Shown here one piece after another: positions 55,188 through 63,962 of a stretch of 64,000 nucleotides of DNA. Under the pieces are notes generated by a model. The model made no database searches, was not told the origin of the DNA, and worked only from the letters and a program-made list of their open reading frames with translations. Every line of letters begins with the position of its first letter. Position 1 is the first letter of the stretch. A program made the position numbers and the translations under genes. This DNA is from Clostridia bacterium (GTDB taxonomy: Bacteria > Bacillota > Clostridia > Lachnospirales > Anaerotignaceae), in contig RZZU01000007.1 in assembly GCA_009929735.1 (NCBI GenBank), positions 27,077 through 91,076 of the forward strand, given 5' to 3'.

Positions 55188-55790
55188 TTATAATAAAGAG
55201 ATATATTTTTCAATGACGTCAACGATTTTTTCCAACTCCATGCGAGAGGTATTCAGAATCAAATCATAGTTTTCAGCTGTTCCCCATTTTAGTCCTGTAA
55301 AATAATTGTAGTAGTTGGCACGTCTTTTGTCCGTTTTAATAACAGCTGCTTCCGCATTTTTTTCCGGCAGATCGTATTGTGTGACTGCTCGGTTTATGCG
55401 GTCTTTGAGGTCTGCCTGCAAAAAGACATTAGTGCAATTTTCCATATCGGAAAGAACATAATCGGCGGAACGCCCCACAATGACACAACTGCCTTTTTCT
55501 GCAACCTCCTTAATAACTTGCGATTGCACAAGAAAAATCTTTTCGTTAAGCGGCAACCCGTACGAGTCGATACTGGGGGTAATTGTGGTCAGGGAAAGGA
55601 GCAGATTGCCAGCTGAGGTTTCCTCTGCATTGACAAAGCATTCTTTCGAAAGCCCGGTTTTTTCCGCTGCCAAAGTAATCAATTCATTATCATAAAAGGG
55701 AATGTTTAACCGTTCTGCCAATAATTTGCCCACAATGCGTCCGCCGCTGCCATATTGACGGCTGATTGTAATAATTTTATGCTTATTCAT
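55188..55790 (-). CDS. Cytidylate kinase-like family protein
   Basis: 200 residues of the AAA_26 (cytidylate kinase-like) family. The modified P-loop ISRQYGSGGRIVGKLLAERL opens the protein, with CVIVGRSADYVL near 105 and DKRRANYYNYFTG near 145, which match this family rather than genuine Cmk. Substrate unknown. The ATG at 55790 has AGGAGTG upstream; a GTG nine bases earlier is inside that site. Confidence 0.9.
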   Translation of the reverse strand: MNKHKIITISRQYGSGGRIVGKLLAERLNIPFYDNELITLAAEKTGLSKECFVNAEETSAGNLLLSLTTITPSIDSYGLPLNEKIFLVQSQVIKEVAEKGSCVIVGRSADYVLSDMENCTNVFLQADLKDRINRAVTQYDLPEKNAEAAVIKTDKRRANYYNYFTGLKWGTAENYDLILNTSRMELEKIVDVIEKYISLL

Positions 55791-56016
55791 GTGTATCACT
55801 CCTATTTGTTAGTTGGAATAAGATGTAAAAAATATCATATGAAACAATAAAGTACAGAAAAATGAATGCTTCTGCAAAAAAACGATAAGGGAATTTCGAT
55901 ATTTTTACTATTATATCATATCTGTATAAAAAAGGAAACCTTCAGAAAAGATTGAGAAAAATCTTCCTTTTAACATGATATGCAGGGGAAAAAACGATGA
56001 AACTTTACAGGAAAAC

Positions 56017-56044
56017 TTTACTTTTTTTTGAAAAATGGTATGAT
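56017..56044 (+). promoter_or_regulatory. Possible promoter of aspS
   Basis: TTTACT (56017-56022) and TATGAT (56039-56044) with a 16-base spacer. No T-box fits in the short leader before aspS. Confidence 0.55.
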
Positions 56045-56082
56045 AGAGAAAGAAAATTTTGTATTAAAAGGAGAAAACAAAA

Positions 56083-57897
56083 ATGGGCGAAGCATTAACA
56101 GGCTTAAAAAGAAGCTGTATGTGTTGTGATGTAAATGAAGGCATGATTGGCAAAGAAGTTACGGTCATGGGCTGGGTACAGCGTCGCCGTGACCTTGGAC
56201 AGCTGATCTTTATTGCGCTGAGGGATAAAACAGGGTTGGTGCAGATTGCAATTGACGGAAATGTGGCAGAAAAAGAATTGTTTTCTAAGGCAGAAAGCGT
56301 TAGAAGTGAATTTGTTTTGGCGGTTCGTGGACAAGTTACCCCAAGAACAGAGGGCAATGTCAACCCCAATATGAAGACTGGAGCCATCGAAATTATTGCC
56401 TCCGAAATTCGCATACTTTCTGAGGCAGAAACAACACCATTCCAGATTGAAGATAATATTACTGTAAAGGATGACTTAAGATTAAAATATCGTTATTTGG
56501 ATTTGCGTCGTCCCAGTCAGTTGAAAAATTTGCTATTAAGACACAAGGTAGTTCAGGTTATGAGGAATTTCTTGGATGGGGAAAATTTCTTGGAGATTGA
56601 AACACCCATCTTGGGGAAAAGCACGCCCGAGGGTGCGAGAGATTACTTGGTTCCCAGCCGTGTGCATCCCGGTACTTTCTACGGTTTGCCGCAATCTCCG
56701 CAGTTGTACAAGCAGCTGCTTATGGTTTCCGGCATGGATCGTTACTATCAGGTGGCAAAATGCTTCCGTGATGAGGATTTAAGGGCAGACCGTCAGCCTG
56801 AGTTTACGCAGGTGGATATGGAGCTTTCTTTTGTTGAGGTTGAGGATATTATGGACATCAACGAGAGAATGATGCAGAAGGTATTTAAGGATATTTTAAA
56901 TGTTGACATTCCGTTGCCGTTGCAGAGAATGACCTATAAAGAAGCGATGGAGCGTTTTGGCTCCGATAAGCCTGATATTCGCTTTGGCATGGAGCTTGTT
57001 GATATTTCCCAGGTGGTATCGGGAACAGATTTCGTTGTATTTAAAACTGCGCTGGAAGCGGGCGGCAGTGTTCGTGCCATTAATGCAAAGGGCTGCGGCA
57101 CTTTCCCCAGAAAGAAAATCGACAGCTTGGTTGAGTTTGTAAAAACCTACCGTGCAAAAGGCTTGGGTTGGATTTCCATTAACGAAGATGGCAGTTTGAA
57201 AACCCAGATTGCAAAATTCTTTACGGAAGAGAAATTACAAGAAATTGTGGATCAGATGGAAGGCAAGCCTGGAGATTTGATTTTGATTTGTGCGGATCAG
57301 GATAAGGTAGTATTTGATTCCTTGGGCGCACTGCGTTTGGAGCTTTCCAAGATGCTGGAACTAACTAAGGCGGATGACTACAGATTCCTTTGGATTACCG
57401 AATTCCCTATGCTGGAGTGGGATGAAGAAGCGGGCAGATTTGTGGCGGTACATCATCCGTTTACAGCACCCATGGATGAAGATTTACCATTGCTGGAAGC
57501 AGATCCTGGCAAGGTTCGTGCAAAGGCATATGATATTGTATTAAATGGTTATGAATTGGGCGGTGGCTCTATTAGAATTCATCGTAGAGATATTCAGCAG
57601 AGAATGTTTGAGCTGCTTGGCTTTACGCAAGAGGAAGCACAAAGTCGTTTCGGGTTCTTATTAGATGCGTTTAAATACGGTGTGCCTCCTCACGGTGGTC
57701 TTGCATTCGGCTTGGACAGAATTATTATGCTTATGTCGGGCGCAACCAGTATTCGTGATGTAATGGCATTCCCGAAAGTGAAGGACGCATCCTGCCCGAT
57801 GACGGATGCGCCGAATATTGTGGATTTGAAGCAGCTGGATGAGCTTGCAATTCGTATTAATGAGGAGATTGTAAAGGCAGCGGAAGCAGCAGAATAA
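56083..57897 (+). CDS. aspS: Aspartyl-tRNA synthetase
   Basis: 604 residues, bacterial-type class II synthetase. An N-terminal OB-fold (VTVMGWVQRRRDLG) binds the anticodon. Motif 2 is FRDEDLRADRQPEFTQVDME, the bacterial GAD insertion domain covers about 290-410, and motif 3 is GGLAFGLDRI. Charges tRNA-Asp; whether it also charges tRNA-Asn cannot be told here. AAAGGAG precedes the ATG. Confidence 0.97.
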   Translation: MGEALTGLKRSCMCCDVNEGMIGKEVTVMGWVQRRRDLGQLIFIALRDKTGLVQIAIDGNVAEKELFSKAESVRSEFVLAVRGQVTPRTEGNVNPNMKTGAIEIIASEIRILSEAETTPFQIEDNITVKDDLRLKYRYLDLRRPSQLKNLLLRHKVVQVMRNFLDGENFLEIETPILGKSTPEGARDYLVPSRVHPGTFYGLPQSPQLYKQLLMVSGMDRYYQVAKCFRDEDLRADRQPEFTQVDMELSFVEVEDIMDINERMMQKVFKDILNVDIPLPLQRMTYKEAMERFGSDKPDIRFGMELVDISQVVSGTDFVVFKTALEAGGSVRAINAKGCGTFPRKKIDSLVEFVKTYRAKGLGWISINEDGSLKTQIAKFFTEEKLQEIVDQMEGKPGDLILICADQDKVVFDSLGALRLELSKMLELTKADDYRFLWITEFPMLEWDEEAGRFVAVHHPFTAPMDEDLPLLEADPGKVRAKAYDIVLNGYELGGGSIRIHRRDIQQRMFELLGFTQEEAQSRFGFLLDAFKYGVPPHGGLAFGLDRIIMLMSGATSIRDVMAFPKVKDASCPMTDAPNIVDLKQLDELAIRINEEIVKAAEAAE

Positions 57898-58050
57898 TAC
57901 ACCTTTTTATATGAAAGAACAGCTTCGAGAAAACCCATGATTTACCGATTTTAAAGGGAATTTGTTGAGATCACCCCTTTTTACAAGTATGAAATTGTGA
58001 AAATATCTGCGGGTGACAAGCGTCTTTTGTAATATGGATTGACTGAATTT

Positions 58051-58080
58051 GGGCAGGGGAAACTCTCTGCCCTTATCTTT
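58051..58080 (+). terminator. Probable terminator of aspS
   Basis: GGGCAG (58051-58056) pairs with CTGCCC (58067-58072), followed by TTATCTTTT, 150 bases after aspS. Confidence 0.65.
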
Positions 58081-58122
58081 TATGCAGGACTTAAAATCTG
58101 GGGAGAAAATAGTATATCTGTC

Positions 58123-58151
58123 TTGACAATAAGGGGAAAAAAGTGCACAAT
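58123..58151 (+). promoter_or_regulatory. Promoter of tRNA-Pro(CGG)
   Basis: TTGACA (58123-58128) and CACAAT (58146-58151) with a 17-base spacer. The downstream sequence ACAATAAGATTGT matches the start region of the gpx promoter at 46482-46494. Confidence 0.6.
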
Positions 58152-58168
58152 AAGATTGTTGCATCTAC

Positions 58169-58242
58169 CGATGCGTGGCTCAGCTTGGTAGAGCGCGGCG
58201 TTCGGGACGCCGAGGTCGCAGGTTCGAATCCTGTCGCATCGA
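58169..58242 (+). tRNA. tRNA-Pro (anticodon CGG)
   Basis: Cloverleaf: acceptor CGATGCG/CGCATCG with C1-G72 and discriminator A. D arm GCTC/GAGC, anticodon stem CGGCG/CGCCG with loop TTCGGGA (CGG), variable AGGTC, T arm GCAGG-TTCGAAT-CCTGT. CCA is not encoded. D arm and variable loop equal those of the tRNA-Pro(AGG) at 48 kb. Confidence 0.95.
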
Positions 58243-58249
58243 TCAGATT

Positions 58250-58290
58250 AAAGTCATGTATGAGGATTTAAACGCATACATGACTTTTTT
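58250..58290 (+). repeat. Hairpin repeat copy A, terminator of tRNA-Pro
   Basis: AAAGTCATGTATG pairs with CATACATGACTTT (13 bp), followed by a T run; it ends the tRNA transcript. Three relatives lie at 58969, 60151 and 60939. Confidence 0.9.
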
Positions 58291-58385
58291 GCTTTTTTTA
58301 TGATATTATGGCATAAAGGTTATGTATATAAACTTTAGCTGTGAAATAATTAGAATGAGCAGATACACAATTGGGGGGTATTATT

Positions 58386-58856
58386 ATGTTTCGAAATATG
58401 AGAAGATTCAAACAACAATTATCAGCGCAGGAATGTGTTGATGTTTTAGCCCATGCACCGAGAGGCATATTGGCTGTGCATGGAGAAGACGGGTATCCAT
58501 ATGCTTTTCCTATGAACTACATCTATCTGGATGGAAAAATATACTTTCATTGTGCAAAGGCAGGGCATAAACTTGATGCCTTGGCATCTAATGATAAAGT
58601 ATCTTTTTGTGTGATGGACGAAGGCTTCCGTAAAAGCGGAGATTGGGCATTAAATATAAAAAGCATTGTGATTTTTGGCTGTGTTAAAAAAATAGATGCG
58701 GCTCAAGAAACTGTGGAAATTGTTCGCCAGATTGGTCTGAAATATTATCCAACAGCAGAAGGCGTGGAGGAAGAAATCCGCAAAGCGGTAGCGCAAGTGC
58801 AGATTTTAGAGCTGTCAATTGACCATATGACGGGAAAATTAGTGAACGAGTCATAA
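58386..58856 (+). CDS. Pyridoxamine 5'-phosphate oxidase-related, NimA-like flavin protein
   Basis: 156 residues with a split-barrel flavin-binding fold. APRGILAVHGEDGYPYAFPMNYIY and IYFHCAKAGHKLDAL are typical of NimA-like proteins, some of which reduce nitroimidazoles. No resistance role can be claimed here. GGGGGG stands eight bases before the ATG at 58386. First accessory gene after tRNA-Pro. Confidence 0.88.
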   Translation: MFRNMRRFKQQLSAQECVDVLAHAPRGILAVHGEDGYPYAFPMNYIYLDGKIYFHCAKAGHKLDALASNDKVSFCVMDEGFRKSGDWALNIKSIVIFGCVKKIDAAQETVEIVRQIGLKYYPTAEGVEEEIRKAVAQVQILELSIDHMTGKLVNES

Positions 58857-58968
58857 TAGAAGCAACTCATAATTTATCGTAAGATTATAAGCATACTCTC
58901 AGGTGATGATAGTTCAAATCCCAACTTTAAAATCCAATGATATTTTAATACAGCGGGATTCGCAATAA

Positions 58969-59009
58969 AAAGTCATGTATGAGGAGATGAACTTGCATAT
59001 GACTTTTTT
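58969..59009 (+). repeat. Hairpin repeat copy B
   Basis: AAAGTCATGTATGAGG... with GCATATGACTTTTTT; the left arm is identical to copy A for sixteen bases, and TTTTTTG follows. It serves as terminator after the NimA-like gene. Confidence 0.85.
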
Positions 59010-59126
59010 GTTTTATCTATGATAAAATGAAGGGATATATTTTGTGTAGACAACAAGGTAAAACAAAATAAATGATACATCTATTACAGGAAGGAATCTT
59101 TACGAAAAGATCGCTGATGCAAGCAC

Positions 59127-59516
59127 ATGTTACAAAAAAGCAATGAGGCGGTGGCTCTGTATCAAAAAGCTTTTGATGCTGTTCTCATCAGCAGTTACCT
59201 AAATGAAGATGGAATGTTTTTTCATTTGGAGCTTGATATTCAAGGCGAAATTTTGGCTGTGGCAGAACGAAATTCAAAATTTGCAATTGTTGGGGATGAA
59301 ACGGCTACGGGCAACGTTATGCAGTTTTGCTTGCATTGTGGAGAGCGTAACGAAGAAAAGGTGCGAAAAGCATATGAAGTGTTAAAAACTGGTGCTAAAA
59401 TTTTGATGCCGCTTGCACCGTGTGAATACAGTTCACTCATGACAGATTTCATTGATCAATATGGTATTAGATGGTGCTTATTCGTATCGTGTCTTTCGGG
59501 AAATTTCGTTGGTTAG
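59127..59516 (+). CDS. VOC-family (PhnB/glyoxalase-like) protein, probably frameshifted at its 5' end
   Basis: 129 residues from the first ATG in frame. SNEAVALYQKAF and the C-terminal DQYGIRWCLFV are typical of PhnB-like vicinal oxygen chelate proteins, but the usual first strand is missing. Just upstream, ATG at 59117 reads MQAHVT and then meets a stop. Removing one A from the run of six at 59133-59138 would join it in frame with the rest. The C-terminal SCLSGNFVG also extends past the normal end. No ribosome site stands close to 59127. Likely a decaying gene or a sequence error. Confidence 0.65.
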   Translation: MLQKSNEAVALYQKAFDAVLISSYLNEDGMFFHLELDIQGEILAVAERNSKFAIVGDETATGNVMQFCLHCGERNEEKVRKAYEVLKTGAKILMPLAPCEYSSLMTDFIDQYGIRWCLFVSCLSGNFVG

Positions 59517-59563
59517 GATGAAATCAAGTGAGAAGATTAATATAATCTGAAAGGTTAGATACT

Positions 59564-60079
59564 ATGAAAATTATAAAAATAATTACAACTTTATTCGTTT
59601 CGGTGGTGCTGTTGTCATCCTGTGGTTCAAACGGTTCGGACAAAGAACAAAAGCAGATTTCTAAGGAACTCGGCATAGATGTTTCCGACGGTACAGTCAT
59701 GAAAAGCTCTGATACGCATGGCGGTTTTCACGGGGATGGAACGACCTTTATTGAATTAAGCTTTTCTGACGAAAACTGCTTAGAAGAAATAAAGAAAAAT
59801 TCCGATTGGAAACAGTTGCCATTAACCGATAATCTTACAGCTTTAGTTTACGGGAAAGTCATTGGTCAAACATCAGAAGGGCCATATCTGACGGATGAAA
59901 ATTCGGATACCCTATTTCCAAAAATTCAGAACGGCTATTATTATTTTTGTGATACGCATACTGAAAGTGTGAATCATGAAGATGACTCGGATGTATTAAA
60001 TCGTTATTCCTTTAACTTTACGATTGCCATATATGACAATGATACAGAAATTTTGTACTTTTCCAAGTTCGACACATAA
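59564..60079 (+). CDS. Hypothetical lipoprotein
   Basis: 171 residues. A lipoprotein signal ends at LLSSC (Cys near 20), followed by a Ser/Gly/Asp linker and a soluble domain with HGGFHGDGTTFIELSFSD, resembling small Gram-positive lipoproteins of unknown role. GAAAGG lies before the ATG. No partner gene is evident. Confidence 0.8.
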   Translation: MKIIKIITTLFVSVVLLSSCGSNGSDKEQKQISKELGIDVSDGTVMKSSDTHGGFHGDGTTFIELSFSDENCLEEIKKNSDWKQLPLTDNLTALVYGKVIGQTSEGPYLTDENSDTLFPKIQNGYYYFCDTHTESVNHEDDSDVLNRYSFNFTIAIYDNDTEILYFSKFDT

Positions 60080-60150
60080 ACAAAATGAGCGTATTCCTCG
60101 GAAACAGTTCAAATCACTTGCAAATATATGAATTTGAGATCCCATGCAAT

Positions 60151-60192
60151 AAATACCCATGTATGAGGGTTTGAACGCATAGATGTCTTTAT
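60151..60192 (+). repeat. Hairpin repeat copy C (degenerate)
   Basis: CCATGTATGAGGGTTTGAACGCATAGATGTCTTT keeps the order and most bases of copy A, but the stem is imperfect. It lies between the lipoprotein and Vat-like genes. Confidence 0.7.
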
Positions 60193-60215
60193 ATTTTATA
60201 ATAGGAGGTATATAT

Positions 60216-60851
60216 ATGCAATATGGTCCGGATCCTAATGCAATCTACCCCAACGAAGGAATGAAAAGTATTTGCTATATAAAAAATGTGGTAGCACGAC
60301 GGAATATTGTGATTGGGGACTACAGCTATTATGATGATGTAAACGGTGCTGAAAATTTTGAAGATCATGTTACACACCATTATGAGTTTTTGGGAGACAA
60401 ATTGGTTATCGGCAAATTTTGCGCCATAGCAAAAGGAATTGAATTTGAAATGAATGGTGCAAATCATAGAATGCGCAGTGTAACTACCTACCCATTCAAC
60501 ATTATGGGTCATGGATGGGAAAAGGCAACCCCAACATTGGCTGATTTATCCTTGAAAGGCGATACTGTGATTGGCAACGACGTATGGATAGGGCAGAATG
60601 TCACCGTAATGCCTGGTGTGCATATTGGAGATGGTGCAATAATTGCTGCCAATTCTGTTGTAGTAAAGGATATTCCGCCATATCACATTGCAGGCGGAAA
60701 TCCCTGCAAAACAATCAAAAAAAGATTCGATGATGAACTCATTGAGTATCTTCTCTCAATAAAATGGTGGGATTGGCCTGCCCAGAAAATATTTGATAAT
60801 CTTGAAAATATATGTAGTGGAGACCTCAAAAAAATCAAAAAAATCAAATAG
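60216..60851 (+). CDS. Xenobiotic acetyltransferase of the Vat/CatB type
   Basis: 211 residues. A left-handed parallel beta-helix acetyltransferase: hexapeptide repeats run through VIGNDVWIGQNVTVMPGVHIGDGAIIAANSVV. The N-terminal YGPDPNAIYP and the central ANHRMRSVTTYPF with the catalytic histidine are typical of the group that includes streptogramin (Vat) and chloramphenicol (CatB) acetyltransferases. Drug specificity cannot be inferred from this reading. AGGAGG lies seven bases before the ATG at 60216. Confidence 0.9.
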   Translation: MQYGPDPNAIYPNEGMKSICYIKNVVARRNIVIGDYSYYDDVNGAENFEDHVTHHYEFLGDKLVIGKFCAIAKGIEFEMNGANHRMRSVTTYPFNIMGHGWEKATPTLADLSLKGDTVIGNDVWIGQNVTVMPGVHIGDGAIIAANSVVVKDIPPYHIAGGNPCKTIKKRFDDELIEYLLSIKWWDWPAQKIFDNLENICSGDLKKIKKIK

Positions 60852-60938
60852 TTCATTTTGAGCATAATTTTTTACGAGAATCATTCAAAATTACCTCTGG
60901 AAATGAGGAGAGTTCCTAATGTAACGTAGCTTTCATTC

Positions 60939-60979
60939 AAAAATCATGTAGGAGTAATTGAATGCATACATGATTTTTT
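60939..60979 (+). repeat. Hairpin repeat copy D
   Basis: AAAAATCATGTA pairs with TACATGATTTTT (12 bp) and TTTTTTG follows. The stem has compensating changes from copy A (GTCATG to ATCATG with CATGAC to CATGAT), so pairing is kept. Confidence 0.8.
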
Positions 60980-61037
60980 GTTTTATCCGTGTTACACTGA
61001 AGTGAGGATTATTTGTATTTGACAAAGGAGTGGAACT

Positions 61038-61430
61038 ATGAAAAAATCCGTTATAGCAATTGTAATTATGCTTGCTTTAAGTTTGTGTCTATCTGCGTGT
61101 GGGAAGAAAGCAAATCCGATTGTGTTACCGCAAGCAAGCGAAATTACATCAATTGAAATTGGTGGAGGAGTGCAAGATATTATTTGTACGAATAAAGAAC
61201 AGATAGAGTCATTTGTTCAAAAGGTTAGTGAAGCAACACCTACCTCAAAAAAGTCTGTACAGGATGTACCCACTGTAGAAGAATATATACGCATAGATTT
61301 TGTAACCAACGGAAATATAGCAAGTGTTTTTATTTATCAAGAAGGTTCCAATTGGTATATTGAACAACCTTATCAAGGTATTTATGAAACAGATGAAACA
61401 ATATTAACCTTATTGGAAAACGAATGTTAA
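61038..61430 (+). CDS. Hypothetical lipoprotein (DUF5301-like)
   Basis: 130 residues. A signal peptide ends at LSACG (Cys near 21). The mature part has ITSIEIGGGVQDIICTNKEQIESF and a late FVTNGNIASVFIYQEGSNWYIEQPYQGIYE, resembling DUF5301 lipoproteins. Function unknown. AAAGGAG precedes the ATG. Confidence 0.8.
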   Translation: MKKSVIAIVIMLALSLCLSACGKKANPIVLPQASEITSIEIGGGVQDIICTNKEQIESFVQKVSEATPTSKKSVQDVPTVEEYIRIDFVTNGNIASVFIYQEGSNWYIEQPYQGIYETDETILTLLENEC

Positions 61431-61548
61431 AAAGCTCAAAGGACGAAAATGAGGATTCAGAGGATAAACTCTGGTATTTGGGTTAAAATCCCTATTTAAA
61501 AATAGGATTGCAACCAGAATGGATATGACGTACAAAATAAATATAGCA

Positions 61549-61588
61549 AGGGGCACAGGGCGATATGTTCTGTGCCTCTTTTTTTTTG
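61549..61588 (+). terminator. Terminator after the DUF5301-like gene
   Basis: AGGGGCACAG (61549-61558) pairs with CTGTGCCTCT (61570-61579), followed by a long T run. A second small hairpin AAGGCATA/TATGCCTT lies at 61611-61637, and TACAAT at 61658-61663 may be the -10 of the next gene. Confidence 0.9.
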
Positions 61589-61697
61589 AAGGAATAATGA
61601 CTGCTTCAGAAAGGCATATCTTTTAGAAGTATGCCTTTTAAATATGGAGAATTATGGTACAATGGAATAAAAACATAAATGTTGGAGGTATGGCATT

Positions 61698-62339
61698 ATG
61701 CGAGTAATTGATTTGACACGCACAATTTCAGATACAACCCCTGTTTATCCGGGAACACAAGGGCCTAGCTTATCTATCGTGAATACGTATGAAGATAGTG
61801 GGTTTAAAGAAACTCTATTAACAATGTACTCGCACACGGGAACGCATATGGATGCACCTAATCATATTTATCCCGAAGGAACTTCATTGGATCAAAAAGA
61901 GGTGTCGGGGTTTGTTGGAAAAGGCTGTGTGATTGACGCAAGGGAGGTTAAAGCCGGAGGAATCATTGATATTTCTTATATCGAGCGGAACAAAGCGCGC
62001 GTTGAACGGGCCGATTTCATTGTGTTTCAAACAGGATGGGAAAAATTTTGGGGTCAAGCAGAATATTTTGGTCAATATCCCGTGATTTCCATAGAGGTTG
62101 CTACGTATCTTGTGAAAAACAATAAAAAAGGAATTGGATTAGATAATATCGGATTGGATTCCATTGCTGACGCAGAGCTTACCTTGCACCATATCATTCT
62201 GGCAAATGAAAATATGGTGATTATTGAGAACCTTTGCAACCTTGATTTAATCGGCGAGGCTGATTTTTTGATTGCTGCGCTTCCACTGAAATTTGAAAAT
62301 TCTGATGGTGCACCCGTCAGAACAATTGCAATTCTGTAA
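61698..62339 (+). CDS. Cyclase family protein (kynurenine formamidase-like)
   Basis: 213 residues of the metal-dependent cyclase/formamidase family (PF04199). The zinc motif HTGTHMDAPNHIYPEG lies near 51-66, preceded by DLTRTISDTTPVYPG. The real substrate is not known for most bacterial members; no tryptophan degradation genes are near. GGAGG precedes the ATG. Confidence 0.9.
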   Translation: MRVIDLTRTISDTTPVYPGTQGPSLSIVNTYEDSGFKETLLTMYSHTGTHMDAPNHIYPEGTSLDQKEVSGFVGKGCVIDAREVKAGGIIDISYIERNKARVERADFIVFQTGWEKFWGQAEYFGQYPVISIEVATYLVKNNKKGIGLDNIGLDSIADAELTLHHIILANENMVIIENLCNLDLIGEADFLIAALPLKFENSDGAPVRTIAIL

Positions 62340-62802
62340 TGCTGGTACACCAAAAATGTTAAAGCTTGGATGCGTTGAAAATGCATTTCTCGCTTGATAT
62401 TGAGAATTCGTTTCATGTTATTCACGAATCACACAACGTCATAGGCAGTTTATTTTTGTACGGAGGACAATGGTGGCGACAGCTTACAAAAAGGTAAAGA
62501 CTGGGTTGGATTCAGATATGATAAAAAAAGCCAATAAGAATCCACTTTTTAGCAGATCAGATTTTCTTTTGATACCCAGAAAAGCACAAAAATAAAGCAG
62601 TATTTTGATTAAAATAAGGAACTGTGCTTATCAATATACATTTCAAAGTGAAAACGGCTTCTCACCCTTCAATGCGCCTTAAGATGCAGTGCCAGAAAAA
62701 AGTGTTCCTTGAGTTAAAGCAACCAGAAAGGATTTGACTGTACTGCGTCTTTAAGCGATTGATTTTGAACAGAAACTAAAAATGGCATTACCAATAAAGA
62801 AA
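62340..62802. other. Intergenic region with one doubtful small ORF
   Basis: The only candidate is a 41-residue basic frame at 62470-62595, with GGAGGA directly upstream (spacing two) and no known family. No promoter or terminator was convincing, so it is not called as a gene. Confidence 0.4.
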
Positions 62803-63198
62803 TTAATCAACTTCGCCAACGATGTCGTTTATACTCAAAAAAGATTTTTTATCCGATATTTTGAAAAGTGCAAAGGCGTCCCAGTTTGCGCCCTGAACCA
62901 TATTTTTCAATGGAGGGCATGCATCAAGCATGGCCAATTTATAGCGTTCTTCAAAGACCTCTTCTGCTTTTGCGTTTACCCTAATCCAATCTCTGGTACC
63001 GTTTTTTAGTGCTGCGATTTGGATGTTAGGGTTCTTTTTCATTTGAAAATACACATCTTTTGTATTTGAAGTTGAAACAAACAACGCTCCTTCAAGTTCC
63101 ATTACTGCACCAAAAGGTCTTGTGGCTGGAGCATCCTCATTTACGGTAGTTAAAAAGAATACGCCACATTCCTTTAAAAATTCATAGGTCTTACTCAT
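62803..63198 (-). CDS. Pyridoxamine 5'-phosphate oxidase family protein
   Basis: 131 residues, split-barrel flavin-binding fold. ECGVFFLTTVNEDAPATRPFGAVME and LFVSTSNTKDVYFQMKKNPNIQIAAL are typical of the short PNPOx-like group. It differs clearly from the NimA-like protein at 58.4 kb. Function unknown. GAGGTG-type site before the ATG. Confidence 0.9.
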   Translation of the reverse strand: MSKTYEFLKECGVFFLTTVNEDAPATRPFGAVMELEGALFVSTSNTKDVYFQMKKNPNIQIAALKNGTRDWIRVNAKAEEVFEERYKLAMLDACPPLKNMVQGANWDAFALFKISDKKSFLSINDIVGEVD

Positions 63199-63422
63199 AA
63201 AAACACCTCATTACATTTATTATTTGAAGCCATTTAAACAATTATATCAAAGATTAGAAAAAAAGAAAGAATATAGATTAATATTTTTGCGGGTTAAAAT
63301 GATAGAGGTATAGAAAAGGTTAGTTCTAATCACAAAGCATTTGTTTCCATTCGCAATACGGACAATTTGAACATTTTATGATATGTTTTCACGAATTAGA
63401 AAAAGATAAGGGTGTGTTATAA

Positions 63423-63962
63423 ATGGAGTTACATGAAATTTTGGAACTGCACTTATTAAGTGACTATTCCGGTAAAGATATGGAAAGTCACCTAGAAGAA
63501 GTAAACAAAATAATTGGTCACACGCATAGAGTGTTAAAAATCTGCGAGGCGTTCGCAGTAAATTTAAAACTTGAGGGGACTGAGCTGGAATTACTGAAAG
63601 CGGCCGCCATTCTTCATGATATAGCCAAACTTGATGAAAAAAATGGAGAGCACAATAGATTAGTAGAAGAAGCCATGATGGACATGGGGATTGTTCAGTT
63701 TGCCGATGGAAAAGAAGATAAGGTGTACGAAATTATTGAAGCGCATAAAGGAGGGTTCAACCCAAGTTCGGATATTGCCTTAGAAGCAGCAATTTTAAGA
63801 ATGGCAGACAAACTGGATAAATTTGTAAAAAGACCAACGAAAGCTGAAAAGAGTTGTAAAGATAGCTATTGCAAAATTTTAAACTATTTTGCTACAAAAG
63901 GAATTGCTCTTCCACAAAAGTTTATAGATACCTATGAAGTCATTATGGATAAATTAAAATAG
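63423..63962 (+). CDS. HD domain-containing phosphohydrolase-like protein
   Basis: 179 residues. HD metal-binding residues are visible as HTHRV near 35, ILHDIAKLD near 68-76 and a later IIEAHKGG. No other domain is fused. Such proteins hydrolyse nucleotides or phosphate esters; substrate unknown. Start ATG at 63423 with AAGGGTG upstream. Confidence 0.88.
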   Translation: MELHEILELHLLSDYSGKDMESHLEEVNKIIGHTHRVLKICEAFAVNLKLEGTELELLKAAAILHDIAKLDEKNGEHNRLVEEAMMDMGIVQFADGKEDKVYEIIEAHKGGFNPSSDIALEAAILRMADKLDKFVKRPTKAEKSCKDSYCKILNYFATKGIALPQKFIDTYEVIMDKLK

